The notes under the pieces were generated by a model. It was not told the origin of the DNA and ran no database searches. It saw nothing but the letters and a program-made list of their open reading frames with translations. Shown in pieces: positions 1-11,391 of a stretch of DNA of 64,000 nucleotides. The DNA comes from Hemicordylus capensis (taxonomy: Eukaryota; Chordata; Lepidosauria; Squamata; Cordylidae). The position numbers and the translations under genes were made by a program. The DNA lies in assembly GCF_027244095.1 (NCBI RefSeq), contig NC_069660.1, forward strand, positions 142,341,834 through 142,405,833, written 5' to 3'. Within the stretch, counting starts at the first letter, position 1, and every line of letters starts with the position of its first letter.

Positions 1-484
1 CCGCCGATGAACTTAATGCCTTCCCCCCAATGAATTTAATGAATGCCTCAAAGGATTTACTAAATGTCCCCTTATGAATTCAGTAAATGCCCCCTATGTA
101 TTTATTGAATGCCCGCAACTTTAAATAAATGCACCAATTGTTTATTGAATGCCCCCCAGTGAATTTAACATATGCCCCCATGAATGTAACAAATGCCCCC
201 AAACAAAAAATGTTCCCCAATGAATTTGGTCAATGCCCCCCATCAATAACTGCTCCCCAATTAATAACTGCTCTACAAATAAATGCTCCCCCTTTAGTAA
301 ATGCCCCCAATGAATTTAGTAAATGCCCCTAAAGCAATAAATGCTTCCCAGTCAATAAACGCTCTCCAATTAATAAATGCTCCCCAATCAACAGCTCCCC
401 AACAGACTTAAAAGGCTTTATCTAACTAACTCAAAAGACGCTCTCTAAATGCTCCCCCCAGGAATCAATATATTCTCCCCTGAC
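1..484. repeat. Degenerate minisatellite, unit about 20 bp
   Basis: The window opens inside a tandem array of an AT-rich unit ending in a C-run, roughly AAATGCCCCCAATGAATTTA. Successive ATGCCCC cores lie about 17-28 bases apart, mostly near 20. Units differ by small indels and substitutions (TGCTCCCC, TGTTCCCC), so the array is old or unhomogenised. It probably continues left of base 1. Any reading frame across it is a by-product of the repeat. Confidence 0.85.
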
Positions 485-1343
485 TCAATGCTCCCTTTAA
501 GCCCCATCCCAGTGAAAGGAGCCCTAATAAAGGCTCACATATCACCCAGGCTCAGAAAGGTCCCTGACCGCTCGATCCCTCGCTGTCCCGCGCCAAGCAG
601 CTCCCTGGCCCTCATGCCAAAGAAGGCTGGCTCCTTGTTCCCCTGATTCCCAGTCAGCCTGGAAGGTCACAGTTCCTCCCACTTGCGAAAGACCAACCAT
701 GTGGCTGATTAATGAGCAACCAACCTATGCTCCTTCCTCTTGCACGCCTGCTGAGGGACTGAGTAAGATGGTGGCTGCTGGGCAAGTTCCTCCCTGCCCC
801 CCTCTCCTGATTGGCCAGTCCTGGCCATGTGGAGGAGGCCAAGATTGTGGCCACCATGCCTGCTTCAGTGGCTGGAGGCACAACCCCACCCCCCGCCCCA
901 CTGCAGGGGCAGGGAGCAGCATTTCCCTGTTTGTCCTGATCTTAGGATAGCCCTACTGGGAAGGAGCTACGTGCTCTGTACAGCTTGAAACAAAGAGGGT
1001 TGGCAAAGCTGAGCCCATGCCTATTTTCCATTTTTAGTATACAATACTTACATCGATAACGTTAACTTATGTCTGAGGGAAATTTTGTTCTAGAAGGTAA
1101 ATGATTATGTAGATGGAAGTTTGTGTGAAGAAAATCTGCAAACACCGGACACAAGAATCTTATACTCTTCAATATTTCACAGATTGAAACACTGGTAGGC
1201 TACTTTACAGCAAATCCTTCAAGAAACTGACTTTCATCTCTCCTGGAATTGAAATCTTTTGTGGCTGATGAGACAATAAAATAGCATCCATTCATTTACA
1301 TCTTTTGTAAAAAAAACACACAAACACACAAAACAAAACATTG
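485..1343. other. Unassigned; GC-rich block about 540-950
   Basis: Bases 540-950 are clearly richer in G and C than the neighbourhood. They contain a YY1-like AAGATGGTGGC near 765 and an inverted CCAAT (GATTGGCC) near 810. This could be the 5' end of an unrecognised transposon or plain GC-rich DNA. No coding exon was seen. 960-1343 is ordinary AT-rich DNA with an A/C-rich run near 1310-1340, just before the CR1. Confidence 0.3.
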
Positions 1344-1965
1344 TTAGAGTACTGTGTGCAGTTCTGGTCACCGTATCTAAAGAACATTGTAGAACTGGGA
1401 AAGGTGCAGAAGAGGGCAACCAGGATGATTAGGTGCCTGGAGCACCTTCTTTATGAGGCAAGGCTACAGCATCTGGGGCTTTTTAGTTTGGAAAAGAGGT
1501 GACTATGGGGAGACATGATAGAGGTGTATAAAATTATGCATGGAGTAGAGAGAGTGGACAGAGAAAATTTGTTCTCCCTATCTCAGAACACTAGAACTAG
1601 GGGTCATGAAACTGAAGGCCAGGAAATTTAGGACTAACAAAAGGAATTACTTTTTAAAATTAATCTATAGACCTCTGCCACGGGATGTGGTGATGGCCAC
1701 TATCTTGGATGGCTTAAAAAGGGGCTTAGACAAAATCATGGAGGACAGGTCTATCAATGGCTACTAGTCTGGTTGCTATAGGCCACCACCAGCCTCAGAG
1801 GCAAGATGTCTCTTCATTCCAGTCGCTAGGAAGCAACTGCAGGAGAAAAGGCATGCCCTTGCCTGTGGGCTTCTCAGAGGCATCTGGTGGGCCACTGTGT
1901 GAAACAGGATGCTGGACTGGATAGGTCTTTGGCCTGATCCAGCAGGGCTATTCTTATGTTCTTAA
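1344..1965 (+). mobile_element. CR1 LINE 3' end (RT C-terminus and 3' UTR)
   Basis: Translation gives the CR1 reverse-transcriptase tail [11 protein letters not shown], then [23 protein letters not shown] and DMIEVYKIMHGVERVDREN, with stops and frame changes later. The 3' UTR ends in the squamate CR1 signature CAGGATGCTGGACTGGATAG, then CTTATGTTCTTA. The copy is 5'-truncated and dead. It is the same family as the copy at 18.1-21.6 kb. Confidence 0.9.
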
Positions 1966-2711
1966 TACTCTTAAAATTAAAAGAACAAGTTAGACAGGTC
2001 CCATTGAAATGGGACTACTCGAAGGAATTTTCCTCAGCATGTCAACCATTAAACAAAAAAAACAGAAGAAATGTGAAGGTGTGTTTAATGTCTCATCTGC
2101 TTTGATGCCAGCTTTTGTGTCTAATCTCCATTATAAAACTGATTTGTCTGTGTCTCCCTCATTCTTGCAAGGTGAGATATTTATAATACAATAACCAGTT
2201 TATTTTCCTAATTAAAACTTTGGTGGAAAATTATTTGAAGTCCAAAAAGATATAATTTGCTACAAGAAACCTAAAAAAATGCCTCGCATTTATTTCAAAA
2301 GAAAATATTTAAAATAAATGACCACTAGATCCAAAGCAGAGAAGCCAACTTTTCAGTGGAAAAAAAGAATACAGCACTTAAAAAACAAACAAACAACCCT
2401 CTCCAAAGGCATGTTGTCAGCGCACCAGAGATATTACTACGGCTGGAACATTTTTTGCAAGAGAAGAAGAAAAATGATTTGAGTTTGTAATCACAGCAGG
2501 AGACTTGGAAGGAGTGATGGGTTAACCCCTGCTCCATCCCTGGCCACCTGCTTTTGAAAAAGGGAAAGAAAATATCACACAATGAGGAAGATTTCAAAAA
2601 GCATTTCAGCCGACTACTTGGGCACTGGCCTCATCTGTGATATTAAAAGGCATCCAAAAGCATTTCCTTCTCTTTCCATCAAAGCACATTTCCTTTTCTT
2701 TTACCATTGAC
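1966..2711. other. No feature recognised
   Basis: Ordinary AT-rich sequence. Short A-runs occur near 2050, 2360 and 2380. No repeat family, RNA gene or exon was identified. Confidence 0.4.
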
Positions 2712-2930
2712 TGCAGTAAAATGGATAGAGTACTGAAGTTGGACTCAAGGGACTGGAGTTCAATTCCCTGTTCTGTCATGAAGCATACTGGGTAACTTTG
2801 GACCAGTTATCCTCTCTTGGCCTAACTTACCTCATATGATGGTTTGGGGGATACAACTGAGATAACGCCATGTACACCACACTGAGCTCCTTGGTAGAAG
2901 TGTGGAATACAAATGTGATAAATCAAAACA
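2712..2930 (+). mobile_element. CORE/MIR-like tRNA-derived SINE
   Basis: The tRNA-like head (GGATAGAGTACTGAAGTTGGACT, read in two parts, with B-box-like GAGTTCAATTCCC) is followed by the conserved core CTGGGTAACTTTGGACCAG and CCTAACTTACCTCATATGATG. The tail TAGAAGTGTGGAATACAAAT resembles an L2-type 3' end. The same family occurs reversed at 39531-39719 and in part at 48195-48285. The copy is diverged. Confidence 0.75.
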
Positions 2931-2949
2931 TTTATTCTGTTTGTATACA

Positions 2950-3075
2950 TAACAATGGATCCAGGTGTACCTCCCTAGGGAGGGCATTCCACAGCAAAGG
3001 CTCCATGTCCAAAAAGACCATGGGTGAAGTAAAGGCACAGTGAGAACTGCATCTTCATGGCTGAAGGCTGCTCCT
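2950..3075 (-). mobile_element. Probable L2 LINE fragment
   Basis: The stretch CCCTAGGGAGGGCATTCCAC matches, in reverse, the part of squamate L2 RT that encodes the LWNALP-type motif. The rest is too decayed to prove. It follows the CORE-like SINE directly. Confidence 0.4.
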
Positions 3076-3733
3076 AACACAGCCAGAGACTTCCTTTTTC
3101 CTCAGCATGCATGGGTGAGTGGGGATTTTCATTTACCATATTCACCCAAATAAAATATGATTCTGAACTGAAGACAACTCACTTAAAAACAGAGGTTAAA
3201 AAGAGTATATTCCTGTATTTACCCAGAACAAAGAGGATTCTGAATTTAAGAAGCTTCCTGATTTCTAATGTCAAAGAACCAATAAATAAATAAATAAATA
3301 AATAAATCTAGTCTTGAATTCAGGTAAATACTGTATCTTCCTTCCATTCTTGCACGACCCTCGGGAACAATTTTTTGGAAGGGACAGCACACTTCCAGAG
3401 TCAGGGAAGACGTTTAATGGTGCCCAAGTATCAGCTGCTGCTGTTCCAGCAGTGACAAAAGCAGCAGTGGTAGGGAAAGAAGAAGAAATGCAGGGCTCTC
3501 TCTCTTTCCACCCTTCCTCCCTTCTATGGCCTTCCTTCCTCCTGCAGTGCCTAACATTCTTGGAAATGCCATTTTCCCAGGGCAGCTGATGACAACTGAT
3601 GTCACTGGAAAAATTATATTCCTGAGTTCCAGGTGGTGGGGGAAGAGAGGAAGAAAAAAAAGAGACCTCTAATCCCTCCTCTCCATCCTACTATAGCTTA
3701 CATGACCATTATGAAGGAGGGAAGATGCATGTT
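3076..3733. other. No gene; short (AAAT)n at 3281-3307
   Basis: A seven-unit AAAT run is the only clear feature. The rest is unassigned, including a purine-rich stretch at 3640-3665. Confidence 0.5.
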
Positions 3734-3764
<31 letters not shown>

Positions 3765-3802
3765 AGAGACACAAAGACACAGACACAGACACACACACAC
3801 AG
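3734..3802. repeat. (CA)n microsatellite
   Basis: GCGCGCGC leads into perfect CA repeats and then interrupted CACAGA units. Frames on both strands across it are artefacts. Confidence 0.95.
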
Positions 3803-4087
3803 AGCTGTTCCTGACAGAACCACAACCATTATATAAAGGGAGATGGTGGCTCATAGAAAATGTCTGTTATAAGCAAATTCAGAACTACTCTGGGGAGCGG
3901 GGTGGGGGAGCTGTTTCCAAGTAATCTCTGATTTTGGGCCTAATGGCCACTTCCAATTTGAACTGGACCTGGGGAGGCACACCCTTATCTAGTGAACAGC
4001 TATTGCTTTTTATTTCCAACCTTGTTCTCTTTTTAGTGACAGCTTTCTAGATATGGAAACTTGTCCTGTTTACTGCCATAATTACGT

Positions 4088-4648
4088 GGCGGCCAGGTTG
4101 GTCTCCGGGTCATCTAGAAGAGACCATATTACTCCTATATTACAGGAGTTACAGTGGCTGCCAATAGGTTTCCGGGCAAAATACAAAGTGCTGGTTATAA
4201 CCTATACAGCCCTAAACAGCTTAGGCCCACGATATTTAAGAGAACATCTTCTTCTGCATGATCCACATCGTCCACTGCGTTCATCAGAGGAGGCCTGTCT
4301 CTGGCTACCTTCAAGTCGGTTGGTGACCACTCAGGGACAGGCCTTCTCAGTTGTTGCTCCGAGACTTTGGAATGCGCTTCCCGCTGACATAAGAGTCTCC
4401 CCATCCCTAGCGGTTTTTAAAAGAGCTCTGAAGACTCTTTTTTTTTAACCAGGACTTTTAACTTTTTAACTTTAACTTTTGTAATTTTAAATACTGTAAA
4501 TTGTTTTTGTTTTTAGGCTGCTTTTTGGCATTTTAATTGAATTTAATGTTTTGTGTTTTTGTATTGTTTTATTATTGTGAACCACCCCGAGACTTTGGTT
4601 TGGGGCGGTATAGAAATGTATAAAATAAATAAACAAATAAATAAATAA
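4088..4648 (+). mobile_element. L2 LINE 3' end with RT C-terminus
   Basis: One open frame encodes the L2 reverse-transcriptase tail: AARLVSGSSRRDHITPILQ, then LQWLPIGFRAKYKVLVITYT, LNSLGPRYLREHL, GQAFSVVAPRLWNALPADIR and FKRALKTLFF. It ends at a stop near 4446. The 3' UTR contains the L2-type GGGGCGGTATAGAAATGTAT and an AAAT-rich tail. The copy is 5'-truncated, and the frame is unbroken over about 120 codons, so it is one of the younger L2 copies here. Confidence 0.9.
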
Positions 4649-5886
4649 TTTTAGTTCCTTTAACCCACATGTGCTCCCTTCAGCCTCTGGCATTCTAAAT
4701 TACCCTTTCACCTCTGCTGCCCAGCTTTATAGATTAAATGAGAAAGATTAACTTAAATTTGTCAAACACAGACTGCACCTTCCGGATGGAGAACATGAGT
4801 CTTAATCATGTTGTTGCTTGCCGTGGTAAAGTATTGCAACTTTTCCTGCCGGTCTTTGGTGCCGGCACATTATAAAGATATGCAACAGAACAATTTTGGA
4901 ATGATCTTTGTAAAAACATATATTGCTTTCTTTGCCATTTCTTTGCATTTGCAGATAAGACATTTGCATGAGAATTATGTTGCACATTTTATATACATAT
5001 CTTCTCCAAAGACAAGTTTAATCCAGAGCTGCCAGGACTGAAAAAATGTAGGTTTGTCCCAAATATCTGTAATAATTTGAATGAAAAATTGATGGCCGTC
5101 TACTAGGCAGTTATATAAATCATTGGGAAATATATTTAGGTTATCCTGTCTGCTAAGCAATATGCTTCTTCTGAGCCAGGAGATTTGTGTTCAGTCACAG
5201 TGGCATATCTTTTATAATGAATTATTTAATATAAAAGTGATTGAGTTAGGAAAGAAAAGTTCACCAAGGAAAGTAAGACCAACCTTTTCTCACAAGAAGT
5301 GTGAAAAAACACTGCTAATAAATTATGTTGATCAGGATTCAACGAAGGGATATCTGCAGGTAGGAAAGTTTGCACAGAGAGCCAGAGACTCACATGCTGC
5401 TTTCGCAACAGCAGTTCTTGTAGCCAAAGATAAGACAATCCTCTTTTAAAACTGAACAGCATCTTCCCTCTTCAGCAATACTTCATTGCAGCTATAAAAC
5501 AATATGCAAACCTGTCAAAATGTGTTCAGTCCCTTCTACATGCATGCACCCTTCTGAAACCCCCAGAGTAACCAGTAATCAGTTTAAAAAGTGGTGTCGT
5601 CTCTCTCGCAGTGAGAATTTCAGAAAGCACTGCATCTAAGGCTGCAGCTGCGGATGTTGCTTCTCTGGATCTCAGTCATTCATTTTATGGCAATAAGGAT
5701 TCTAAGCTTTTGATTTTTGACACTCCCACCCCCAGTAGGTGGCATGTCATTCCAGGGGGTGTAACTTCAAAAGTCTAGGGGTGAAGACAACAACGAAACA
5801 TGTTTATCATGTCAACTCAGACGTTTAATGATGGTTCAGAAATGTTTTCTCAATGATGTGCCAAATGATACATACCCAGACTTTCA
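4649..5886. other. No feature recognised
   Basis: AT-rich single-copy-looking DNA. No repeat family, exon or RNA gene was identified on either strand. Confidence 0.4.
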
Positions 5887-5941
5887 CTCTGCCGGGGGCG
5901 GGGGGGGGGCCTCTGCCTACGGAGGTTGTGGGGGGGAGGAT
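5887..5941 (+). repeat. G-rich tract with quadruplex potential
   Basis: Two long G-runs, GGGGGCGGGGGGGGG and GTGGGGGGGAGGA, lie about 25 bases apart. The first can supply several runs of three G. Quadruplex folding is possible but untested. Confidence 0.5.
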
Positions 5942-5996
5942 ATGTCAAAAATCAAAAGGTTAGAATTTTAATAATAATATTGCTGTTAATCTGTAT

Positions 5997-6245
5997 GTAA
6001 AGGTAAAGTGTGCCATCGAGTCAGTGTCAAATCCTGGTGACCACAGAACCCTGTGGTTGTCTTTGGTAGAATGGAGGAGGGGTTTACCATTGCCTCCTCC
6101 CATGCAGTATGAGATGATGCCTTTCAGCATCTTCCTATATCGCTGCTGCCCAATATAGGTGTTTCCCATAGTCTGAGAAACATACCAGCGGGGATTCAAC
6201 CTGGCAACCTCTGGCTTGCTATTCAAGTCATTTCTCCGCTGCGCA
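5997..6245 (-). mobile_element. tRNA-derived SINE with TTTACCTTTACC tail
   Basis: Read on the minus strand it begins GCGCAGCGGAGAAATGACTT, has a B-box-like GGTTGAATCCC, contains GGAAGATGCTGAAAGGCATC, and ends in an ACTTTACCTTTAC tail. The copy at 11134-11391 is the same element on the plus strand, and a truncated copy is at 48335-48434. The tail suggests mobilisation by an RTE/BovB-type LINE. The family name is not certain. Confidence 0.8.
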
Positions 6246-6690
6246 CAAATTATTTAAAAGAATATGTATTAAGAGAACAGAGAGAGAGAAATGTAAGGGT
6301 CTATCACAGTACTTTGAATTACTATGCAAGTGCTTAATATGAATTCTCCCACACCAAGTTAAAGGAGAAATGAAACCTTCCATTCACCATATATTCATAT
6401 ACTATAATTTACACTGCTTCTAGTTGTAAATACAAGTAGTTTGACAGACTCAAGAATCAAGATTTAGACGGTCACTGTCCTATGCACCATTACTAAATTG
6501 GTTAAGTTTGAACGGGGAGGATCAGAGTGACATATCTTGATTATATGAGAAGTTGTTCCGGTAAGAACTAATCTGCCTACTTTCCTTTCACTATAATCTT
6601 AATGGATAATTACCATCTTCACAAGTTAGCCCACTTCAGCATAAGATTCACACAGCTGCGATCTTCAGTCTTAAACATTCATATGTCTGC
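6246..6690. other. No feature recognised
   Basis: AT-rich DNA without recognisable repeats or exons. Confidence 0.4.
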
Positions 6691-6967
6691 TGGGAGGAGA
6701 GCTGGTCTTGTGGTAGCAACCATGAATGGTCTCTTAGCTAAGCAGGGTCTGCCTTGCTTTGCATATGAATGGTAGGCTACATGTGAGCACTGTAAGATAT
6801 TCCCTTTAAGGGATGGGGTCACTCTGGGAAGAGTTTCCTACCTGGCATCTCCAAGATAGGGCTGAGTGGGACTCCTGCCCGAGAAGACCCCGCCAGTCTG
6901 TGTAGACAATACTGAGCTAGATGGACCAGTAGTCTTACTCAGTATAAGGCAGCTTCCTATGTTCCTA
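6691..6967 (+). mobile_element. Sauria-type SINE, near full length
   Basis: It carries GGTAGCAACCATGAATGG and CTTAGCTAAGCAGGGTCTGC in the head, CTGGCATCTCCAAGATAGGG in the body, then TGTAGACAATACTGAGCTAG and the BovB-like 3' end GGCAGCTTCCTATGTTCCT. This family is typical of squamates and is one of the main reasons for the taxonomic call. Confidence 0.9.
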
Positions 6968-8834
6968 TCTTGATTCAGGGTGGATGACATCATTGCAAAC
7001 CATGCCATTAAGGTGTCCCTAGTGTTTCCCTACAACCGTACCCAATGTGGTTCATATTGGTCCAGGCACTGCGAAGTTGATGGGGTGGGGGGACACACAC
7101 AGACACACAGATACACACACAGAATGCCAGGTGATCTCATAAGCTTACTTTCCTTAAGGAAGGTAGGCTAAAACACTCCAATCTGTTTGCTCCTAGGACC
7201 ATCACCCAGTCAAAGATTTGAGGAACCTACTAAAGTAGGAATCTGCAACCTTAGTGGGTGAGGGACGCATGGGCTGTTCTTTAGCATCACTTATCTTGTA
7301 GACGTAGGACTTTCAAATCCTAGGAGGGAGGATGATGGGTGGGGAACCTGTATAATTGGATACCTGGTTGCAATATTCCCAGATAAACCAGAGCCATGAA
7401 GGATGCTACAGATACAGCCCATTACATGGAGTGGTGCACCATTCCTGCCTCTATCATCCACATAGAGATAGCCCACCAGAACTACAGCCTATGCATGTTG
7501 GGCAAAATCTGGAAATCAACTCTATGATTTTGGTCTACACACTAGGCGATAATTTGGATGAACTGTCCATGCATGGATTGTAGAGATGCAACCAGCACAT
7601 CTGATGTGAAGCTGCATTTGACCCCTCTCCATGTGGTTACTGCATTGGTATTGTCCAATACCAGCCTCATGAGAAAGCAGCTCCCATGTGGCTATGGATA
7701 TTTTATGAAGGGGAGCAAAGGTATCACAGAAAGCATTCTCCAGAGTTATTTTCCTTATCCATTGTGAGTACATCAGATAAAAGTTCCATTGGCAGCTTTC
7801 ATTACTACCACTATCCCATCACTGCTTTAAAGAAAACCATGGATTTGATTCAGTAGTTCTAAAGAGCAGCCTCATTTCCTCTGGCTTTTGATTATGGTCC
7901 TAAATGTAGTTCGCTTGACATGGCAATGGAGGAGGTGGCATTCACTTCTATACCATATTGTATTTGAACCACTCCATAAATCCCAGCTAATCAGGTTAAC
8001 GTCTACAATAAGTCTTTTGTGACCAATTCTGCAAAAGGTTTATGCAGATAAAAGTGCATTGTGTGTGTGTGGGGGGGTATAGCTGTGGTTTCCTTTTGAG
8101 GTCTCTCCTTGTAGGTATAGCTCAGCAATTTGATTTAAATGCAGTTTCTAGAAACTCTCACACCTGCTGTTTTCTATTTATATTTAGGGATAATTAACAG
8201 ACTAACCTGCAGAGAGTGTCTGTCACAGATGGAAAGTAAGAAGAGGCTCAGATTTCATCTGGTTGGCAAGGAAGGACAAAACCATGCCCAGCATTCTGTT
8301 TTCATTCTGAAATCAGTCCGTTAGCAGGACATAGGTGGTCAATGGGGAAATATGGTCTCCATTTTCTTGTCTGGCAGTGATTAATCTTACGATGCGCAAT
8401 TCTGCTTTGCACCAGATACGTTTTGAAGGCGACAAGGAATTTAATCACATTCTACTAGATGAACAGAAATACAGAGAACAGCCATATTGATGCAAACAGG
8501 AGAGTAGATTCTAACATGGTTAGTATGTGCAGAAGTCTCAGGGAGACAGAGCCATTCCAAACTGTATTACTTGACCTGGGCTTGCTGTCATAAGGAGGCG
8601 AATTTTGGAGCCCTCACCATCTTAACAGGGTCAGGCATGTTGAGCTCCTTGCTGGGTTGGGAACATTGCTTCTGTTCTATACCCTTCCAGGTGACAAGCT
8701 TGTGAATTGAAGAACCTAGAAGGCAGACTTGGGCCTGATTCATCCATTCAGTTATAAGACTTCATATACCACTCGTCAGCATTGCTACTGCCAGGGCAGC
8801 TGTGATCATGTGACAGAAACACAATTTGTTTTTG
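6968..8834. other. No gene recognised
   Basis: Unassigned sequence. CA-rich runs lie at 7090-7125, and a GT run followed by GGGGGGG is at 8060-8080. Several frames of about 60-80 codons show no family motif and are not called. Confidence 0.4.
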
Positions 8835-8930
8835 TTTTTTAAAGTTATAAACCATCCTTCAGCACAAGGCCATCAGGGCAGCGTACATATTAAATCAATA
8901 AAGCAAAATAAAATGGCTTTCAATACTGTA
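8835..8930 (-). mobile_element. L2-like LINE 3' tail
   Basis: TATAAACCATCCTTCAGC and CATCAGGGCAGCGTACATA match, in reverse, the GGGCGGTTTATAAA-type 3' end shared by L2 copies here. Only the tail is recognisable. Confidence 0.45.
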
Positions 8931-9284
8931 GAATCCAGAGGAAAATATTCATGAAAGTGGTATGCAAAGAGAAGACAGTGGGGTGGAATCAGGAATATTA
9001 ATGGTTCTAATGAGATAAATATTATTTACAGAGAGGCAAGTACAGTCTGCATTCAGTGCTCTTGCTGTGGCTGTTTTTATGAGCCCCACCTCTACTCCAG
9101 GACTGGAATAAAAGATGAATGGATTAACCTAAAACACCACAAATACACACTTACATCAAACAATCATCAAACTTATACAATCATCAAACAATCATCAAAT
9201 TACATCAAACAGAGCAGTACAAGATGTAAAATTACAGCAGCGGAATAAAACTGGTTTGAAATTTTGAATTCTAAATTAGAATCT

Positions 9285-9775
9285 TCAAGCTTGGAATTCA
9301 ACCACAGGTTTAAAAAGACCTGGACCAAAAAAAAAAAAAAAGTCTTCACCTGGCACAGAAAAAGTTTGAGAGGATATAGGAGAAATTCTGTCATGGGAGA
9401 GAATTTCAGAGGTGTACAACCAAGAAGGCCCATTCCTCTTACCCCAGAAAGACAGGAACACCCAGAAAAGGGCTTCCAAAGATGAACTTAGCATATAAAT
9501 AGTTTTGTGTGGGAGAAGGTCATCCTTTCAGTACCTTGGTCTCAAGCCATGTAGCACATAAGGTAAGCACTTTGAAGTGTACTTGAAAATGGACCAGCAG
9601 CCACTTAAGTTGTGTAAGACTGGAAGAGAGATATGTCTATTGATCAGTCCCAATAGTTAACCTAACAGCTGTGCTTGGGACTAACTGCAGTTTCTGAGTG
9701 TTCTTCAAAGGCAGCTTAATGTACAACACATTGCAATGTCTCTTTGGTGGGTACCAGAGCATGGATCTGTGGGCA
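9285..9775 (-). mobile_element. Decayed L2 LINE, RT C-terminal region
   Basis: The reverse strand keeps faint L2 traces: TTGCAATGTGTTGTACATTA aligns with the TTGCAATGYRCTSTACRTGG block of better copies, and a late NSLP-like motif follows. Stops and frame changes are numerous. A 16-base A-run sits at 9327-9342. Confidence 0.5.
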
Positions 9776-9945
9776 GACTGCCTCTGTCATTACCTTCCAG
9801 GCTTACTGACTGCTGCAGTATGACTCCTTCTCATGCCACCAAGATAACACAGGAAGTCTTGGGCCATGTGCAATATGGCGCTCCCCATACCATCATAACA
9901 AATTCCACACACAGGGCAAAACTGCAATGGGGAGGAGCCAAGCTA

Positions 9946-10130
9946 GGAACAGAGGAAGCTGCCTTTTACTGCCATTGGTCCATCTAGCACAGTATTGTCT
10001 AGACTAACTGATAGTGATTCTCCAAGGTTTCAGGCATGAGTCTTCCCCAGCCCTATCTGGAAATGCCAGGGATTGAATTTGGGATTCCCTGCATGCAAAA
10101 CAGATGCTCTAACACTGAGCTACAGCCCCA
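9946..10130 (-). mobile_element. Sauria-type SINE with clear tRNA head
   Basis: On the minus strand it starts GGGGCTGTAGCTCAGTGTTA (A box), has an ATTCAATCCCTGGCATTTCC B-box region, then TCTAGACAATACTGTGCTAG, and ends GGCAGCTTCCTCTGTTCC. It is a second subtype of the family at 6691-6967, with a different head. It is a retroposed copy and not a tRNA gene. Confidence 0.85.
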
Positions 10131-10376
10131 TCCCCAAAGCTCAGGATAAAGTTCTATTACCCAAACAGGAAGGTGAACAGGCCTAAGGTTTCCATGATCT
10201 GCATTTTATATCCTGAGTTGCATTTTAACTATTACTTCTCCCTAACTCACAAGATTTCCAGTTACCTATATTGGCATGTTTGTGGGCACCAGAACTAATA
10301 AGCGAAATCCCTCAATGCATTCTCAAACTTTGGCAGAAGACAGAACTCCATGAATCTTACCATAGTAAAGTCTATT

Positions 10377-10505
10377 GAGCTGTATTTTATTTATTCATTC
10401 ATTAAATTTATAAACCACTAATAAAACTTCTCCAGGCAATTTACAGAAAATTCAAAAAATTTCAAAACCACCATCAATTAAAACACATAAAAACAGTTAA
10501 AACAA
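10377..10505 (-). mobile_element. L2-like LINE 3' tail
   Basis: TTTATTCATTCATTAAATTT, TATAAACCACTAATAAAAC and CAGGCAATTTACAGAAAATT follow the reversed L2 3' UTR layout (short tandem tail, then a CCGCCC-like block, then CGGTTTACA). AAAACAGTTAAAACAATTAA is also typical of this 3' UTR. Confidence 0.5.
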
Positions 10506-10525
10506 TTAAATCCATATACAGAAAT

Positions 10526-10527
<2 letters not shown>

Positions 10528-10588
<61 letters not shown>
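10528..10588. repeat. (TA)n microsatellite
   Basis: About 30 perfect TA units, directly following the L2-like tail. Confidence 0.97.
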
Positions 10589-10592
<4 letters not shown>

Positions 10593-11133
10593 GAAGTACC
10601 CATGAAACAGAAAAACTTCCCAAATCCCTAAGTGATCATGAAGAAACTTTCATCACCAAATCACTTTATCTTGAATAGCCCCATTGATCTCAGTGGCACT
10701 ACCCTTACATAAACATTCTATGTAGCTGTGTCTGTTGCTGACTATTAAGCCAGGATTTCTCATCAGCATTCCTTCCTATGCTTACTCCTCCTTTGTAACA
10801 GCTTCTTGGAAGTCTTTGCAAAGCACAGCTCCACAGTGTGCAGGCAGCTTGTTCATCTTCTTTGGACTCTGTCCACCTGGTTTTCTTTTTTTGCACACAA
10901 TGGGAACTGTACAAGTTCTGCTTTTCAAAGTGTTCCTCTATCTGTGAAAGAGGAAGCAGGATTTGCCAATGTTCCTTTTCATTCTTCATCACAACTGCCT
11001 TTCCTTCTTTTTATGGCACATGCTGCTGACACTTAGCCACACAGTTCTGAAGTTCTTCCTCTCTTCTTTTGCCTACCCTTCTTGGCTTTTCAAGATAAGG
11101 GGGCCTTCTGATGTGCAGTATCCCAATTGCAGG
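10589..11133. other. No feature recognised
   Basis: Overlapping frames are open here on the plus strand, but none carries a known domain. The longest (10963-11676) runs straight through a SINE and is rejected as a gene. Confidence 0.4.
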
Positions 11134-11391
11134 AGAGCACCGCAGCGGGGAAGTAACTTGCCTAGGGAGCAAGAGGTTGCTGGTTCAAATCCTCGCTGGT
11201 ATGTTTCCCAGACTATGGGAAACACCTTAACCGCGCAGCAGCAATATAGGAAGATGCTGAAAGGCATCATCTCATACTGCGTGGGAGGAGGCAATAGTAA
11301 ACCCCTCCTGTATTCTACCAAAGACAACCACAGTGCTCTGTGGTCGCCAGGAGTCAACAACAACTTGACGGCACAACTTTACCTTTACCTT
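11134..11391 (+). mobile_element. tRNA-derived SINE with TTTACCTTTACC tail, near full length
   Basis: Begins AGCACCGCAGCGGGGAAGTA, has a B-box-like GGTTCAAATCC, GGAAGATGCTGAAAGGCATC and CAAAGACAACCACAGTGCTC, and ends CAACTTTACCTTTACCTT. It is the mirror copy of 5997-6245. Confidence 0.85.

Noticed and set aside
129-332. Open frame across the opening repeat
   Set aside because: Product of the 20-base minisatellite, not a gene.
1-484. CRISPR-like spacing of short repeats
   Set aside because: Units are contiguous and diverged without unique spacers, and the genome is a vertebrate's.
540-950. Possible gene promoter in the GC-rich block
   Set aside because: CpG-rich look and YY1/CCAAT-like motifs only; no first exon or downstream coding sequence. 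A transposon 5' end is as likely.
4053-4448. 131-codon frame that looks protein-coding
   Set aside because: Real coding ancestry, but it is the L2 reverse-transcriptase C-terminus, not a host gene.
9946-10130. tRNA gene suggested by A and B boxes
   Set aside because: The boxes belong to the head of a Sauria-type SINE; no acceptor stem or cloverleaf closes.
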